Source: Vulcanimicrobiota bacterium
GTDB lineage: Bacteria; Vulcanimicrobiota; Vulcanimicrobiia; Vulcanimicrobiales; Vulcanimicrobiaceae
Length of the DNA stretch: 64,000 bases
Reading direction: 5' to 3'
Assembly (NCBI GenBank): GCA_027452165.1
Contig: DAIDGX010000016.1
Location: 1-64,000 of the forward strand
The notes beneath the pieces were generated by a model. It did not search any database and was not told the origin of the DNA. It saw only the letters and a program-made list of their open reading frames with translations. The translations under genes were made by a program, and so were the position numbers. Shown in pieces: positions 43,418 to 52,437 of the stretch. Within the stretch, counting starts at the first letter, position 1, and each line of letters starts with the position of its first letter.

Positions 43418-43784
43418 AGCGCTCGCTCCAGCGTATTTTTGCCGTGGTTTGCATCGCGACGAACAGCGCCCACGAAAAGAGCACCGGGTACATCAGTTGT
43501 GCGATCCCGCTCTCGATTGCCGCAAAGCGCAATCCGACGACGAGCCGAAGATACGAGATAGACGCCAGCCCGCGCCGCGGCGGATCTCTTGCGACGACGG
43601 CCTGCACGCCCGGCTCGATCTGGGCCTGCGGACCGCCCCACTGCGACGATAAGCGCGACTGCCGCCTCCCATCCGACGCATCGGTGCGCGCCGCGAGCGT
43701 TGCGCCAAAGATGATCCAGGCGAGTGAGGCCTCAAAAAGATGATTCCGATCGCGACCAGGCGTGATCCCATGCATTCCCTCCAT
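43404..43784 (-). CDS. Hypothetical small membrane protein
   Basis: Starting at ATG 43784 it has 126 residues, with two hydrophobic segments (FEASLAWIIFGATLA, and AQLMYPVLFSWALFVAMQTTA near the end) and an Arg/Gln-rich middle. The frame is open to 43901 but the upstream part crosses the AT-rich region and the dyad at 43807-43825. ATG 43775 directly after GGAGGGA is another start. It overlaps the Ig-like gene by 14 bases, tail to tail. I do not recognise the family. Confidence 0.55.
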   Translation of the reverse strand: MEGMHGITPGRDRNHLFEASLAWIIFGATLAARTDASDGRRQSRLSSQWGGPQAQIEPGVQAVVARDPPRRGLASISYLRLVVGLRFAAIESGIAQLMYPVLFSWALFVAMQTTAKIRWSERFISS

Positions 43785-43806
43785 AGTTTTGTTCAACACA
43801 ATTATT

Positions 43807-43825
43807 AACTTTGCACCGCAAAGTT
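43807..43825. promoter_or_regulatory. Inverted repeat, possible operator upstream of the small membrane protein
   Basis: AACTTTGC-ACC-GCAAAGTT is a perfect eight-base inverted repeat in an AT-rich stretch (43790-43826) of this G+C-rich genome. It lies 23 bases before the minus-strand gene start at 43784, where an operator would bind. The divergent histidine kinase starts at 43932, so it could serve either direction. Confidence 0.5.
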
Positions 43826-43931
43826 TCCAGTCGGACAAGCGTTGTGCGACTAGCTGCCGGCAACGAGACAACGCGCGCGTCGCCTGCGCAGGATGCGCCA
43901 ACGCCTCGCATAAGCACCCTCAGCACAAAGC

Positions 43932-45218
43932 ATGACGCTTCACGACACGGAGGCCGGCGGCGACGGCGGGCTGCTTGCGCGCCTGCTCGGGATCACCTAC
44001 GAGATTCTCCACGCCGATGCCACAGCGCCCGCGCTCGAGTCGATCGCGCGCGCCGTCTCCGAACATTTCGGCTTTAAATACGTTGCGATCGTCGCCGCCG
44101 ACGCACCCGGCGGCGAACTCTATCGCCGCGTGCTTTTAGGTTTCTCCGACGACACCGTGCGCAACCGGCTCGGCGAACACATCGACCGCGATGCGGTGAT
44201 GAAGATTTTGCCGCCCTCGTCGGAGATTTTGCCGTACTGCTTTTACAACCCGGCCGAGCGCGAGATCGACTGGAATCGCAGTATTTACACGGGTTTCCGC
44301 CCGCGCGACGAGCCGCGCAGCGCGCCCGATGCCTGGCACGAACGCGATTCCCTCACCCTCGTGCTGCCCGATCGCGACGGCAACATGCTCGGGTATCTTT
44401 CGGTCGATGCGCCATTCGACGGAAAGGTGCCGACGCTCGAGACACTGCGCCGCATGCAGCTCTTCGTGAACTTGGTAGGGCTTGCGCTCGCCGACGCACG
44501 CGCTCATCACGCGGAGGTATCTCGACGCCAACTCCTCGAGGAGAACGTGCGTCTCCAAGACGAGTTCTTCAGCATGGTCTCGCACGAGGTGCGCTCGCCG
44601 CTCGCCGCAATTCGCGGCGCGAGCGCCCTCTTTCAAACGCACTTCGAATCACTCGGAACGGAGCGACGCGCCGAGCTCTTGGGCGTGCTTTCGAACGCGA
44701 CGGCGCGCTTGAGCTCGATCTTCGAGGACGTGCTGCTGCTCTCGCGTATGGACGCGGGGCGCATCTCATTACGCATCGATCCGGTCGAAACGATCGCGAT
44801 CGTCGAGGAGTCGATCGCCCGCACGCGCAGCGAACACCCCGAACGCACCTTCAACGCCGCCTATCTCGAACCGGTGCCGCAGATCCTCGCCGACGAAGGG
44901 CGCACGGTGCAAGTTCTCACGAACCTGCTCTCCAACGCGGTCAAGTACAGCTTCGCGGACACGCCGATCCATATCGACGTCAAGGCGAGCGATCGGCGCG
45001 TCACGATCGCGGTGGTCAATGAGGGGCCCGGCATCAGCGAGGCCGACCGCGAGAAGATCTTCACCCGCTTCGGGCACCTCTCGTCGGGCGAGGGCTCGAC
45101 CGGGCTCGGCCTCTACATCTGCCGGGAGCTCGTCACCAAGATGAACGGCGGGATCGGCTTCGAGAGCGAGCCGGGAAAGCGTACCAGCTTCTGGTTCAGC
45201 CTCCCCCGCGTGGGGTAA
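43932..45218 (+). CDS. Sensor histidine kinase with N-terminal GAF-like domain
   Basis: The 428 residues hold a GAF-like N-terminal domain (about 15-180, FKYVAIVAADAPGGELYRRVLLG), a short helix, HisKA with the H-box EFFSMVSHEVRSPLAAIRG (phospho-His about 214), and HATPase_c with the N-box (VLTNLLSNAVKY), G1 (NEGPGISEADREKIF), F and G2 (STGLGLYICRELV). No membrane helix is seen, so it is cytosolic. No response regulator is adjacent; it is an orphan kinase. The frame at 43932 is preferred because it starts at MTLHDTEAGGDGG. Confidence 0.92.
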   Translation: MTLHDTEAGGDGGLLARLLGITYEILHADATAPALESIARAVSEHFGFKYVAIVAADAPGGELYRRVLLGFSDDTVRNRLGEHIDRDAVMKILPPSSEILPYCFYNPAEREIDWNRSIYTGFRPRDEPRSAPDAWHERDSLTLVLPDRDGNMLGYLSVDAPFDGKVPTLETLRRMQLFVNLVGLALADARAHHAEVSRRQLLEENVRLQDEFFSMVSHEVRSPLAAIRGASALFQTHFESLGTERRAELLGVLSNATARLSSIFEDVLLLSRMDAGRISLRIDPVETIAIVEESIARTRSEHPERTFNAAYLEPVPQILADEGRTVQVLTNLLSNAVKYSFADTPIHIDVKASDRRVTIAVVNEGPGISEADREKIFTRFGHLSSGEGSTGLGLYICRELVTKMNGGIGFESEPGKRTSFWFSLPRVG

Positions 45219-45279
45219 GGGCGCCGCCTTAATCTTAAGACGTAGCGGCGAAGGGGCTTTTCGTGGTACAACCTGGGCC

Positions 45280-47106
45280 GTGAAGACCCGTCCCGATATC
45301 CGCAACCTCGCCATCATCGCCCACGTTGACCACGGCAAGACCACGCTCGTGGACGCCATGCTCCAGCAGAGCGGCGTCTTCCGCGAAGGCCAGCATGTGG
45401 AGACGCGCGTGATGGACTCAAACCCGCTCGAACGCGAGCGCGGCATCACCATTCTGGCGAAGAACACCGCGGTCCGCCACGGCGACGTGAAGTTCAACAT
45501 CGTCGATACGCCCGGACACGCCGACTTCGGCGGCGAGGTCGAACGCGTGCTGCAGATGGTGCAGGGCGTGTTGCTGCTGGTCGATGCGGCCGAGGGCGTC
45601 ATGCCCCAGACGCGCTTCGTGCTGCGCAAGGCCCTCGAACTCGATCTCAAAGCGATCGTGGCGGTCAACAAGATCGACCGCAAGGACGCGCGCGCGCAAG
45701 AAGTCGTCAACGAAGTCTTCGACCTCTTCATCGAGCTCGGCGCGAACGACGAGCAGGCCGACTTCCCCGTGGTCTTCACCAACGGCCGCGCCGGCATCGC
45801 GAAGTTGAAGCTCGAAGATGACGCAACCGATCTCGAGCCGCTCTTCGAACTGATCCGCAAACACGTGCCCGAGGCGCCCGCTGAAGAGGGCCCGTTCCAA
45901 CTGTTGATCTCGGCGATCGATCACAACAAGTACGTCGGCCGCATCGGCATCGGACGCATCTTCCGCGGTTCGTCGCGCGTCAACGCGCCGATCGCCAAGG
46001 TCGCGCGCGACGGCAAGGTTGCTGTCGGTCTGCGACTCACCAAGCTGCTCACGTTCCAGGGCCTCGAGCGCACCGAGGTCGAGGAAGCCTCCGCGGGCGA
46101 TATCGTCTGCGTCTCGGGAATCGACGATCTGAACATCGGCGACACCATCGCCGACGCAAATACGCCCGAAGGCATTCATGCGGTCGCCGTGGACGAACCC
46201 ACCGTCTCGATGTTTTTCGCGGTGAACAACTCGCCGTTCGCAGGCAAAGAAGGCAAGTTTCTCACCTCGCGTCAGATTCGCGAACGCCTGATGCGCGAAC
46301 TCGAATCGAACGTGGCGCTGCGCGTTTCGGATACCGAATCGGCCGACACGTTCGAAGTACGGGGCCGTGGCGAGTTGCATCTTTCGATCCTGATCGAAAC
46401 CATGCGTCGCGAAGGCTACGAACTCGCGGTCTCCAAACCGCAGGTCATCATCACCGAACGCGACGGCAAGAAGTGGGAACCGGTGGAGTACGTCGTCGTC
46501 GACGTCCCCTCAGAATACGAAGGACCGGTAATCGAGGCGCTCGGCAAGCGCAAAGCCGTCATGTCGAACATGATCAACGTCGGAGAATCGCGTCGCCTCG
46601 AGTACACGATGCCAACGCGTGCCATCTTCGGATTGCGCGGCGAGTTGCTCACCCTCACGCGCGGAACCGCCGTCATGTCGCACACCTACTACGATCACCA
46701 GGAATGGCAAGGCGAGCTCCCCAGCCGTAGCGTCGGTGCGCTCGTCGCCACGGACACCGGCCGCGCCACCGCCTATGCGATCGCCGGCGTCGAGCAACGT
46801 GGCCGGTTCTTCGTCGATCCCGGCACCGACGTGTACGAAGGCATGATCGTTGGGCGAGCCAACGATGACAAGGACGTCGGCCTCAACGTCGTGCGCGAGA
46901 AGAAACTCACCAACATGCGCGCCTCCGGTTCCGACGACAACGTCAAGTTACCGCCCGCCGAAGAGCTTTCACTCGAACGTGCGATCGAGTTCATCGAAGA
47001 CGACGAACTCGTCGAAGTGACGCCGAAATCGATTCGTCTGCGCAAACGCATCCTGAATGAAGGCGAACGCCTCAAAGCGAAGAGACGCGACCGCGCGGGC
47101 GTCTAG
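45280..47106 (+). CDS. typA: Ribosome-associated GTPase TypA (BipA)
   Basis: TypA/BipA is a translational GTPase binding the ribosome like EF-G, used in stress and cold adaptation and 50S assembly. The 608 residues show the G motifs [15 protein letters not shown] (15-29 or so), the ERERGITI switch [15 protein letters not shown], and NKIDRKDAR, followed by beta-barrel II, EF-G-like domains III and V and the TypA C-terminal domain ([46 protein letters not shown]). A GTG start at 45280 gives the family [14 protein letters not shown] beginning. The upstream gap contains no clear promoter. Confidence 0.96.
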   Translation: MKTRPDIRNLAIIAHVDHGKTTLVDAMLQQSGVFREGQHVETRVMDSNPLERERGITILAKNTAVRHGDVKFNIVDTPGHADFGGEVERVLQMVQGVLLLVDAAEGVMPQTRFVLRKALELDLKAIVAVNKIDRKDARAQEVVNEVFDLFIELGANDEQADFPVVFTNGRAGIAKLKLEDDATDLEPLFELIRKHVPEAPAEEGPFQLLISAIDHNKYVGRIGIGRIFRGSSRVNAPIAKVARDGKVAVGLRLTKLLTFQGLERTEVEEASAGDIVCVSGIDDLNIGDTIADANTPEGIHAVAVDEPTVSMFFAVNNSPFAGKEGKFLTSRQIRERLMRELESNVALRVSDTESADTFEVRGRGELHLSILIETMRREGYELAVSKPQVIITERDGKKWEPVEYVVVDVPSEYEGPVIEALGKRKAVMSNMINVGESRRLEYTMPTRAIFGLRGELLTLTRGTAVMSHTYYDHQEWQGELPSRSVGALVATDTGRATAYAIAGVEQRGRFFVDPGTDVYEGMIVGRANDDKDVGLNVVREKKLTNMRASGSDDNVKLPPAEELSLERAIEFIEDDELVEVTPKSIRLRKRILNEGERLKAKRRDRAGV

Positions 47107-47132
47107 CGCGCGCTCCACATCAGGAGGATGAT

Positions 47133-47888
47133 TTGCGGGTTCTGGCATCCGTAATTGCGGCAATCGCGCTGCTCGGCGTCATGCCGAAAGCAACATTCGA
47201 TCCGGGCGCGCTGGCGATCGGGAAACCGGCGACGGGCGTGCCGCACACCGACGGGCGGCCGCTTGCAATCGTCGTCTTCGCCTCGTGGTGCGTGGGTTGC
47301 ATCGACGAACTCCCGCGCGAGCTCGCCGACTATGCGAAACTCAAGGACCGTGTCGATTTTCTCGGCGTCGATTATCTGGATGCACCGCAGGCCGGTGCCG
47401 CGCTGGTGCAGCGTTACCATATCCCGTTCCCGGTCGTGTACGCGCGCCCGCAAGCATCGGTGCCGCAACCGGAGCGGCCGGGCGCATCGAACGCAGATGG
47501 CGCGGACACGGTGTCGATCGTTCTCAACGGCGTAACCCCGGCGATGCTTCCGGTCGTCGTTCCGAAGATATTACCTCATCTTCTGCCGGATGGCGCCGCC
47601 ACGCTTCGCGACGTCGCCGCCTACTGCGCGCAGCACGATGCAACGACGTGCGTGCACTATGCAGCCTCCAAACACGTCGTGCTCGCGAGCGCCGTCTTAT
47701 CCGCAACGCCGATGCCGGTCGCAACGCAGGAGCCAGCATCTTCGCACGAACCGATCGCCCTTCCGCATCTGTTCATCGTTGACGCCGCCGGCATCGTGCG
47801 CTTTGCCGAAACCGGCTACAACTCCGGCGACGACACGCTCATCGACGATCTCGCCAAGCTCGGTATCACTGCACAACAACAGCGCTAG
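47133..47888 (+). CDS. TlpA/ResA-like thioredoxin-fold protein, exported
   Basis: TTG 47133 follows a strong AGGAGG site (47122-47127) by five bases and gives 251 residues. The signal peptide (MRVLASVIAAIALLGVMPKA) is followed by a thioredoxin fold with WCVGC (Cys53 and Cys56) in VFASWCVGCIDELPREL and FLGVDYLDAP. A long insertion follows, and a C-terminal strand region (HLFIVDAAGIVRFAETGYNSGDDTLIDDLAKLG) closes the fold. It is probably a periplasmic disulfide reductase or redox partner. Being 26 bases behind typA suggests co-transcription. Confidence 0.85.
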   Translation: MRVLASVIAAIALLGVMPKATFDPGALAIGKPATGVPHTDGRPLAIVVFASWCVGCIDELPRELADYAKLKDRVDFLGVDYLDAPQAGAALVQRYHIPFPVVYARPQASVPQPERPGASNADGADTVSIVLNGVTPAMLPVVVPKILPHLLPDGAATLRDVAAYCAQHDATTCVHYAASKHVVLASAVLSATPMPVATQEPASSHEPIALPHLFIVDAAGIVRFAETGYNSGDDTLIDDLAKLGITAQQQR

Positions 47889-48042
47889 TCGCCGCCGCCA
47901 CCAAAAAACGAGCCCCACATTCGTTTCGTGATCCATATGGCCCACACGGAAGCATATCCTGTGTAAAGCCTCGACCTATTCCTTGAATTTTCCCAATTTC
48001 GCGCGCGCCACGTGATAATCCATTAGCGGAAGAGGGTGTCCC

Positions 48043-48795
48043 ATGATCACGAAACAACCATCTAACTCGATTGCCGAAGAACTCGCCGACATAACTGCTA
48101 TTGCCGCCGCACGAGCGCGCTGGATTCCGCAGTTGCACCGGCAAGTTGAGACGCTCGAACAAGCGATCCTACAACATCGCGCCGCCGACGTGGAGCGACT
48201 CTGCAACGAGCTTCTCACAAGCGGGCGCACACTCGGTTCGTCGTCATTCGGAGAAGCCGCAAGCGACGTCTCGCAGCATTTTGCAGCCGGTGACGAGCGT
48301 GGTGCGTACGACATCGCGCACACGATCGAGGAGCGTCTCGACCTTCTAGCCGGGTCGGTGGATCGCCAGATCGCCGTCTTCGCGCGAGCGGCAACGGCAT
48401 ACCAGCGCGCGAGGGATACGCGTTTCGAAGGCGTCAGTCCAAGCGACCACCATCGCCTCTTCGCAATCGACGTTCACCGCGTCGCGCATCGCTTTGGCGA
48501 CGACCTCGCCGCCTTTTACTCATTCGCGCTCGGAGATGCTCTTCCGCAGCTACGCGTCGCTCTCGATGATTTGCGACCGCGGATTCTCCATCACGACGAC
48601 GCATCGGTCGAGAGTTTGTGCGAACGCGCGCGCGAGATCGCGGTAACGATCGGCGCTCGCACGGTCCATGCTGGAATAAATCTCGTGGAGCGCTCGTATC
48701 GCCAAAACGGCCATTTGACCCTTGAGCTTCTACGCGATACACAGCATGAGCTCGCTGCCGTCACGCGTTGGGTGAGCGATCGCGCACGGCGATAG
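48043..48795 (+). CDS. Tandem Hpt-like helical protein lacking the phosphorylatable histidines
   Basis: A 250-residue, all-helical, signal-less protein. Two segments align by eye with histidine phosphotransfer (Hpt) domains: LCNELLTSGRTLGS (residues 53-66) and LCERAREIAVTIGA (192-205), against the usual L-A-H-x-L-K-G-S-A-x-x-L-G-A. The phospho-His is Asn55 in the first and Glu194 in the second, and the following Lys-Gly are lost. It may bind response regulators or kinases without phosphorylation. The match is seen by eye only. A gap of 154 bases before it holds no gene. Confidence 0.7.
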   Translation: MITKQPSNSIAEELADITAIAAARARWIPQLHRQVETLEQAILQHRAADVERLCNELLTSGRTLGSSSFGEAASDVSQHFAAGDERGAYDIAHTIEERLDLLAGSVDRQIAVFARAATAYQRARDTRFEGVSPSDHHRLFAIDVHRVAHRFGDDLAAFYSFALGDALPQLRVALDDLRPRILHHDDASVESLCERAREIAVTIGARTVHAGINLVERSYRQNGHLTLELLRDTQHELAAVTRWVSDRARR

Positions 48796-48796
48796 G

Positions 48797-50299
48797 CTAG
48801 CGCGGTGTGGTGGTTCGCGGAAGGATCATCGGCAGGAACGCGACGATCATGGTGGCGATCGCGAAGAATCGCGTCGCATCGACCGCGGCCAGATTCGCCG
48901 CTTGTTGTTGCACGAGCATAGCGATGACCCCGATTGCCTGCTCACCGTGGGCGGCGATCGCGGATGCGACCGCGACGCTATGATGCGTAACGCTGCCGGC
49001 CAGATCGTTGAGCGACGTGTCGAAACCGCGATCCAGAAGCGTCGCCGCATAGGCAGACCCGACCGACGCGCCGATCTGCTGGACCAAGCGCGTCAGCGCA
49101 AGTGCCGCCGGAATATCTTTGTGTGGCACGGTCTTGAAGAGTGCGACCGAAAGCGGAACCCAGATGAACGCATATCCTACGCCGCTCAATGCCTGCGTGG
49201 CGACGAGCGCCATGAACGGGGTGTGCGTCGTCATCACGAACGTTTGCAACCAGGTCGCGAGCCCGGCGACAAACGTGCCCGCAACCGCGACCCAGCGCAT
49301 ATCCCAATGCGCCTGCGATGTGACCCACGTGGTGACGGGATACAGCACGACGAGCGCTCCCGCGCGCACCATCAGGAGCAAGCCCGCGAGGGTGGTAGTA
49401 AACCCAAGCGATTCCTGCGTCCATTGCGGCTGAATGAAGACGAGCGCGAAGATGCCACCGGCGATCGCGAAGTAGATGATCGAAAGACCCCAAACCGTCC
49501 GGTTTTTGAAGACACGTAGGGCGACGCCCGGTGATTTTGCGCCGTAGAGCTCCCACATGGCGAATACCGCGAGCGCAATCACCGCGACGATGGTAACGAG
49601 CACGATTCGAGTATCGCCGAACCATCCCAAGCGCTCGCCCTCGTCGAGCATGTATTGCAGACAGCCGAGCCCGAGCGCGAGCAGCGCCACGCCGAGCACG
49701 TCGAACGGCACGCGGCGCGGTTTTTCCGGATCGCGTACGAAGAGCATCACGAGCGTTGCAGCGGCGATGCCGGGCAGCACGTTCACGAAGAACACCCAAC
49801 GCCACGACATGTTGTCCGTAAGGAATCCGCCGAGCGTTGGGCCAATGACGGGCCCGATCACCACCGCGAGCGCGAAGAGCGACTGGCTCTTTGCCAGTTC
49901 CTTTGCGGGGAAGGTGTCACGGATGATCTGCTGCGCCGGCACCATGAGCCCGCCGCCGAACGCACCCTGCACGAAGCGCAGTGCGATCTCCGTCGTGGTG
50001 TCGTTGGCGAGGCCGCACAGCACGGAGCTTAGCGTGAATCCGGCGATGGAGAGCGCAAAGTAGTTCTTGCGCCCGAGCATCGTCTGAAACCACGGCGAGA
50101 GCGGAATCACGATAACGTTGGCGATGATGTAGGCGGTAACAAACCACGCGCCTTCGTCGGTCGAGGCGCCGAGCGATCCGTCGATCGTCGGAAGGGCGAC
50201 GTTCACGATCGTCGTGTCGGCAAGTTGCATGAGCGCGGCGAGCATGACCGCGGTAACAACGGCGGTGCGCCGCAGTCCGTATTCGATGACGTTGGACAC
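48797..50299 (-). CDS. DHA2-family multidrug efflux MFS transporter
   Basis: A 500-residue, 14-helix exporter of the EmrB/QacA type. Marks are the DHA2 helix-1 motif QLADTTIVNVALPTID, motif A LSPWFQTMLGRKNYF, the antiporter motif C in ALAVVIGPVIGPTLGGFLTDNMSWRWVFF, and QQIGASVGSAYAATLLDRG towards the end. It probably pumps an organic toxin out with protons. It follows the 114-residue gene by six bases and both are divergent from the ArsR-like regulator, so regulated drug efflux is the likely role. Confidence 0.92.
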   Translation of the reverse strand: MSNVIEYGLRRTAVVTAVMLAALMQLADTTIVNVALPTIDGSLGASTDEGAWFVTAYIIANVIVIPLSPWFQTMLGRKNYFALSIAGFTLSSVLCGLANDTTTEIALRFVQGAFGGGLMVPAQQIIRDTFPAKELAKSQSLFALAVVIGPVIGPTLGGFLTDNMSWRWVFFVNVLPGIAAATLVMLFVRDPEKPRRVPFDVLGVALLALGLGCLQYMLDEGERLGWFGDTRIVLVTIVAVIALAVFAMWELYGAKSPGVALRVFKNRTVWGLSIIYFAIAGGIFALVFIQPQWTQESLGFTTTLAGLLLMVRAGALVVLYPVTTWVTSQAHWDMRWVAVAGTFVAGLATWLQTFVMTTHTPFMALVATQALSGVGYAFIWVPLSVALFKTVPHKDIPAALALTRLVQQIGASVGSAYAATLLDRGFDTSLNDLAGSVTHHSVAVASAIAAHGEQAIGVIAMLVQQQAANLAAVDATRFFAIATMIVAFLPMILPRTTTPR

Positions 50300-50305
50300 G
50301 TTGCG

Positions 50306-50650
50306 CTACGCGATCACAGCTTCGGGCAGCAGGTCGGCGTTCTCGCGCGCGATGCGCGCGAAATAGGACGCAGCTACCCGTTCGCTTTCGCCGAGGCCGA
50401 GCAGCATCACCGCCGAGCTCCCGTCCTGTGCAAGCGCATCGGCGGCTCGCACGAAGGCGCTCCAGGCCTGTTCGCCACCGCCGCTGAGGGCGGCGCGATA
50501 GGCCGACGCCACCTCGGCCGCCTCGCGGCGCAGGCTCGCGGCCACGCCGCCGAGCGCACGGGCATGGCGGCGTAGCTCCGCATACGAGCGGCGGGCATCG
50601 GACGAAAGCTCCCCTCTAGACGGAGCGGGCTCCGGAATAGTACAATACAT
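50306..50650 (-). CDS. Hypothetical protein in the efflux operon
   Basis: A 114-residue, mostly helical protein of unknown family, rich in Ala, Arg and Ser, without signal or membrane helix (SYAELRRHARALGGVAASLRREAAEVASAYRAAL, RVAASYFARIARENADLL). It lies six bases before the efflux gene. Its ATG 50650 lies inside the palindromic operator, and the predicted promoter at 50661-50690 would start about four bases before it, so the mRNA would be nearly leaderless. If this start is wrong, the GTG at 50545 is the next in-frame choice. Confidence in the frame is fair because it stays open without disruptions. Confidence 0.6.
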   Translation of the reverse strand: MYCTIPEPAPSRGELSSDARRSYAELRRHARALGGVAASLRREAAEVASAYRAALSGGGEQAWSAFVRAADALAQDGSSAVMLLGLGESERVAASYFARIARENADLLPEAVIA

Positions 50651-50672
50651 CTTGTACTAAACAATAGTACAA
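50638..50672. promoter_or_regulatory. Palindromic operator between efflux operon and ArsR-type regulator
   Basis: TAGTACAA-TACATC-TTGTACTA (50638-50659) is a perfect inverted repeat. The half-site TAGTACAA recurs at 50665-50672, and TACTA-AACAA-TAGTA (55-69 of this block, 50655-50669) forms an overlapping palindrome. The block is AT-rich and lies between two divergent genes, covering the efflux operon's start region. This is where an ArsR-family repressor would bind. Confidence 0.75.
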
Positions 50673-50690
50673 CACTTGTTTTACTGTCAA
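50661..50690 (-). promoter_or_regulatory. Promoter of the efflux operon
   Basis: On the minus strand, TTGACA (50685-50690) and TATTGT (50661-50666) are separated by 18 bases. The -10 overlaps the TAGTACAA half-site, so a bound repressor would block it. The expected start near 50654 is only a few bases from ATG 50650. Confidence 0.65.
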
Positions 50691-50693
50691 GGC

Positions 50694-51038
50694 ATGACGC
50701 ACGACACCTCTACCGCCGAAGCCGCTCCGCGCGAGCTCTGGTACCCCGAGCGCGAGGACATCACGATCTACGGCGTGCTCGCCGCGCTCAGCGACCCGAC
50801 CCGCCTCGAGATCGTGCGTGCGCTCGCGCAGCACGACGAGCGCTGCCCATTCGATTTTCTCGACATCACGAGCAAACAGAACCTCACGCACCACTTCAAG
50901 GTGCTGCGTGAGGCCGGCCTGATCAAAGCGCGCTACGAAGGGCGCAAGAAGTTCGTCTGGCTACGGCGCGATCTGCTCGACGAGATGTTCCCCGGTCTGC
51001 TCGACGGCGTCTTGGGCGCCATCAACGACAACCGCTAG
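50694..51038 (+). CDS. ArsR-family transcriptional regulator
   Basis: A 114-residue winged helix-turn-helix protein starting at ATG 50694 (TTG 50676 is possible). It shows VLAALSDPTRLEIVRALAQHDE, FDFLDITSKQNLTHHFKVLREAGLIKARYEGRKKFVWLRRDLLDEMFPGLL, the ArsR recognition helix and wing. No classical metal-binding CxC motif is present, so it may respond to an organic compound. It is divergent from the 114-residue and efflux genes and probably represses both and itself through the palindromes at 50638-50672. Confidence 0.9.
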   Translation: MTHDTSTAEAAPRELWYPEREDITIYGVLAALSDPTRLEIVRALAQHDERCPFDFLDITSKQNLTHHFKVLREAGLIKARYEGRKKFVWLRRDLLDEMFPGLLDGVLGAINDNR

Positions 51039-51048
51039 AGCCCGCCCG

Positions 51049-52437
51049 CTACAACACCGGGCGCCTCGTATGGAAATGCGTGCGCGCTTGATAGGCGCGC
51101 GCGATACCGGTGAGTTTTGCTTCGCTCCATGCGCTGCCGATGAAGCCGAGCCCCGTCGGCAGACCGTGTTCGCCGAATCCGTTCGGCACGCTCATGCTCG
51201 GGATGCCGGCAAGATTGCCCGGCGTCACCGGATCGATCTCACCCGGCGCGTCGGGATAGACTTTGTCGAAGGGAACGTCGATCGGATAGGCCACGGTCGG
51301 CAGCGTCGGAAAGACGACGGCGTCGTATGGCGCGACTGCTGCCTGCACGGCCGGATCGAGTTGCGCGCGCACGCGCATCGCATCGACGTAATCGACGCCG
51401 AGCGTCGCGTACTGCGCGTAGCCGCCGATGCGATCGTCGGGATCTTGCAGTTCGCGCGCGCGTCCGCTCTCGATCAGATCGCGAAATGCCGAGGCACATT
51501 CGGCGTTGAGAAGCGCGGTCATCACGGGCCCGTACGGATGATCGGGTAACACCACGTGCTCGTGCACGTCGGCAAACTGCTGCAACACCGCAAGCGACGC
51601 CTCGAAGTTCGTACGCACCGCGGCCTGCACTTTCGCCGTCGCCTTCGCGAAGACACCGATCTTGGGCCGGCCGCGAAGCTTTGCGAAGGGCTTCGTGCGG
51701 GCCGTCGTATCGCGCGGATCGGCACCGGCGATCGTCCGCACGATGAGATCCGTGTCGCGCGCAGAGCGCGCGAGCGGGCCAAGTTTGTCGGAGCTCCACA
51801 TCAGCGCCATCGCGCCGTAGCGGCTCACCCGGCCAAACGTCGGGCGCAAGCCCGAGACACCGCACATCGCCGACGGCGTGAGAATCGACCCGTTCGTCTC
51901 CGAACCGATCGCGAATCCGACGAGGCCCGCCGCGACCGTAGCGCCCGGACCGCTCGAACTGCCACCGCTCCAATACGCACGATTCCACGGCGTACGACCG
52001 GGCCCGGTGAAGGACGCGTCGGCACTGTTATAACCGAATCCGCCCGCAAGTTCCACCATCGCGAGCTTCGCGAGCAGCACGGCGCCCGCACGATGCAGCT
52101 TTTCGACGACCGTGGCATCGTAATCGAAGACTTGATGGCGATACGGCGCAGCGCCCCACGTCGTTGGCGCACCGGCCGCCGCGAGCAGATCCTTCACGCC
52201 GTAGGGGACGCCGTGCAACGCGCTCTTGCGCTCGCCGCGCGCGAGCATCGCATCGGCGGCCTTCGCTTCGCGCAGCGCGCGTTCGCGCATGATCGTCACC
52301 ACGGCGCCTAGGGACGCGCCGTAGCGCTCTAAGCGATCCAGGTAGAGCGTCGTTAGCTCGACCGAGCTAACCCGCTTCTTCGCGATCAGCGCGCCGAGCG
52401 TGGTTGCATCGGAGAACGCAACATCCTCGTTCGTCAT
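51049..52437 (-). CDS. Amidase-signature family hydrolase
   Basis: The 462 residues carry the amidase signature: YGVKDLLAAAGAPTTWGAAPYRH with the catalytic Lys (about 81), then GGSSSGPGATVAAGLVGFAIGSETNGSILTPSAMCGVSGLRPTFGRVSRYG, with the cis-Ser and nucleophile Ser in GGSSSG...GSETNGSI, and LGPLARSARD. It hydrolyses amide bonds of unknown substrate, as do GatA-like, aryl and fatty acid amidases; GatB and GatC partners are not nearby, so GatA is unlikely. The ATG overlaps the stop of the upstream gene (ATGA). Confidence 0.9.
   Translation of the reverse strand: MTNEDVAFSDATTLGALIAKKRVSSVELTTLYLDRLERYGASLGAVVTIMRERALREAKAADAMLARGERKSALHGVPYGVKDLLAAAGAPTTWGAAPYRHQVFDYDATVVEKLHRAGAVLLAKLAMVELAGGFGYNSADASFTGPGRTPWNRAYWSGGSSSGPGATVAAGLVGFAIGSETNGSILTPSAMCGVSGLRPTFGRVSRYGAMALMWSSDKLGPLARSARDTDLIVRTIAGADPRDTTARTKPFAKLRGRPKIGVFAKATAKVQAAVRTNFEASLAVLQQFADVHEHVVLPDHPYGPVMTALLNAECASAFRDLIESGRARELQDPDDRIGGYAQYATLGVDYVDAMRVRAQLDPAVQAAVAPYDAVVFPTLPTVAYPIDVPFDKVYPDAPGEIDPVTPGNLAGIPSMSVPNGFGEHGLPTGLGFIGSAWSEAKLTGIARAYQARTHFHTRRPVL

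Noticed and set aside
45219-45279. Complex palindrome before typA considered as a terminator or riboswitch
   Set aside because: CGCCGC and GCGGCG with an inner CTTAA/TTAAG can pair, but there is no T-run and no known riboswitch pattern.
50407-50664. Alternative frame before the efflux gene
   Set aside because: It overlaps the better supported 114-residue frame and reads as Arg/Pro/Ala-rich noise.
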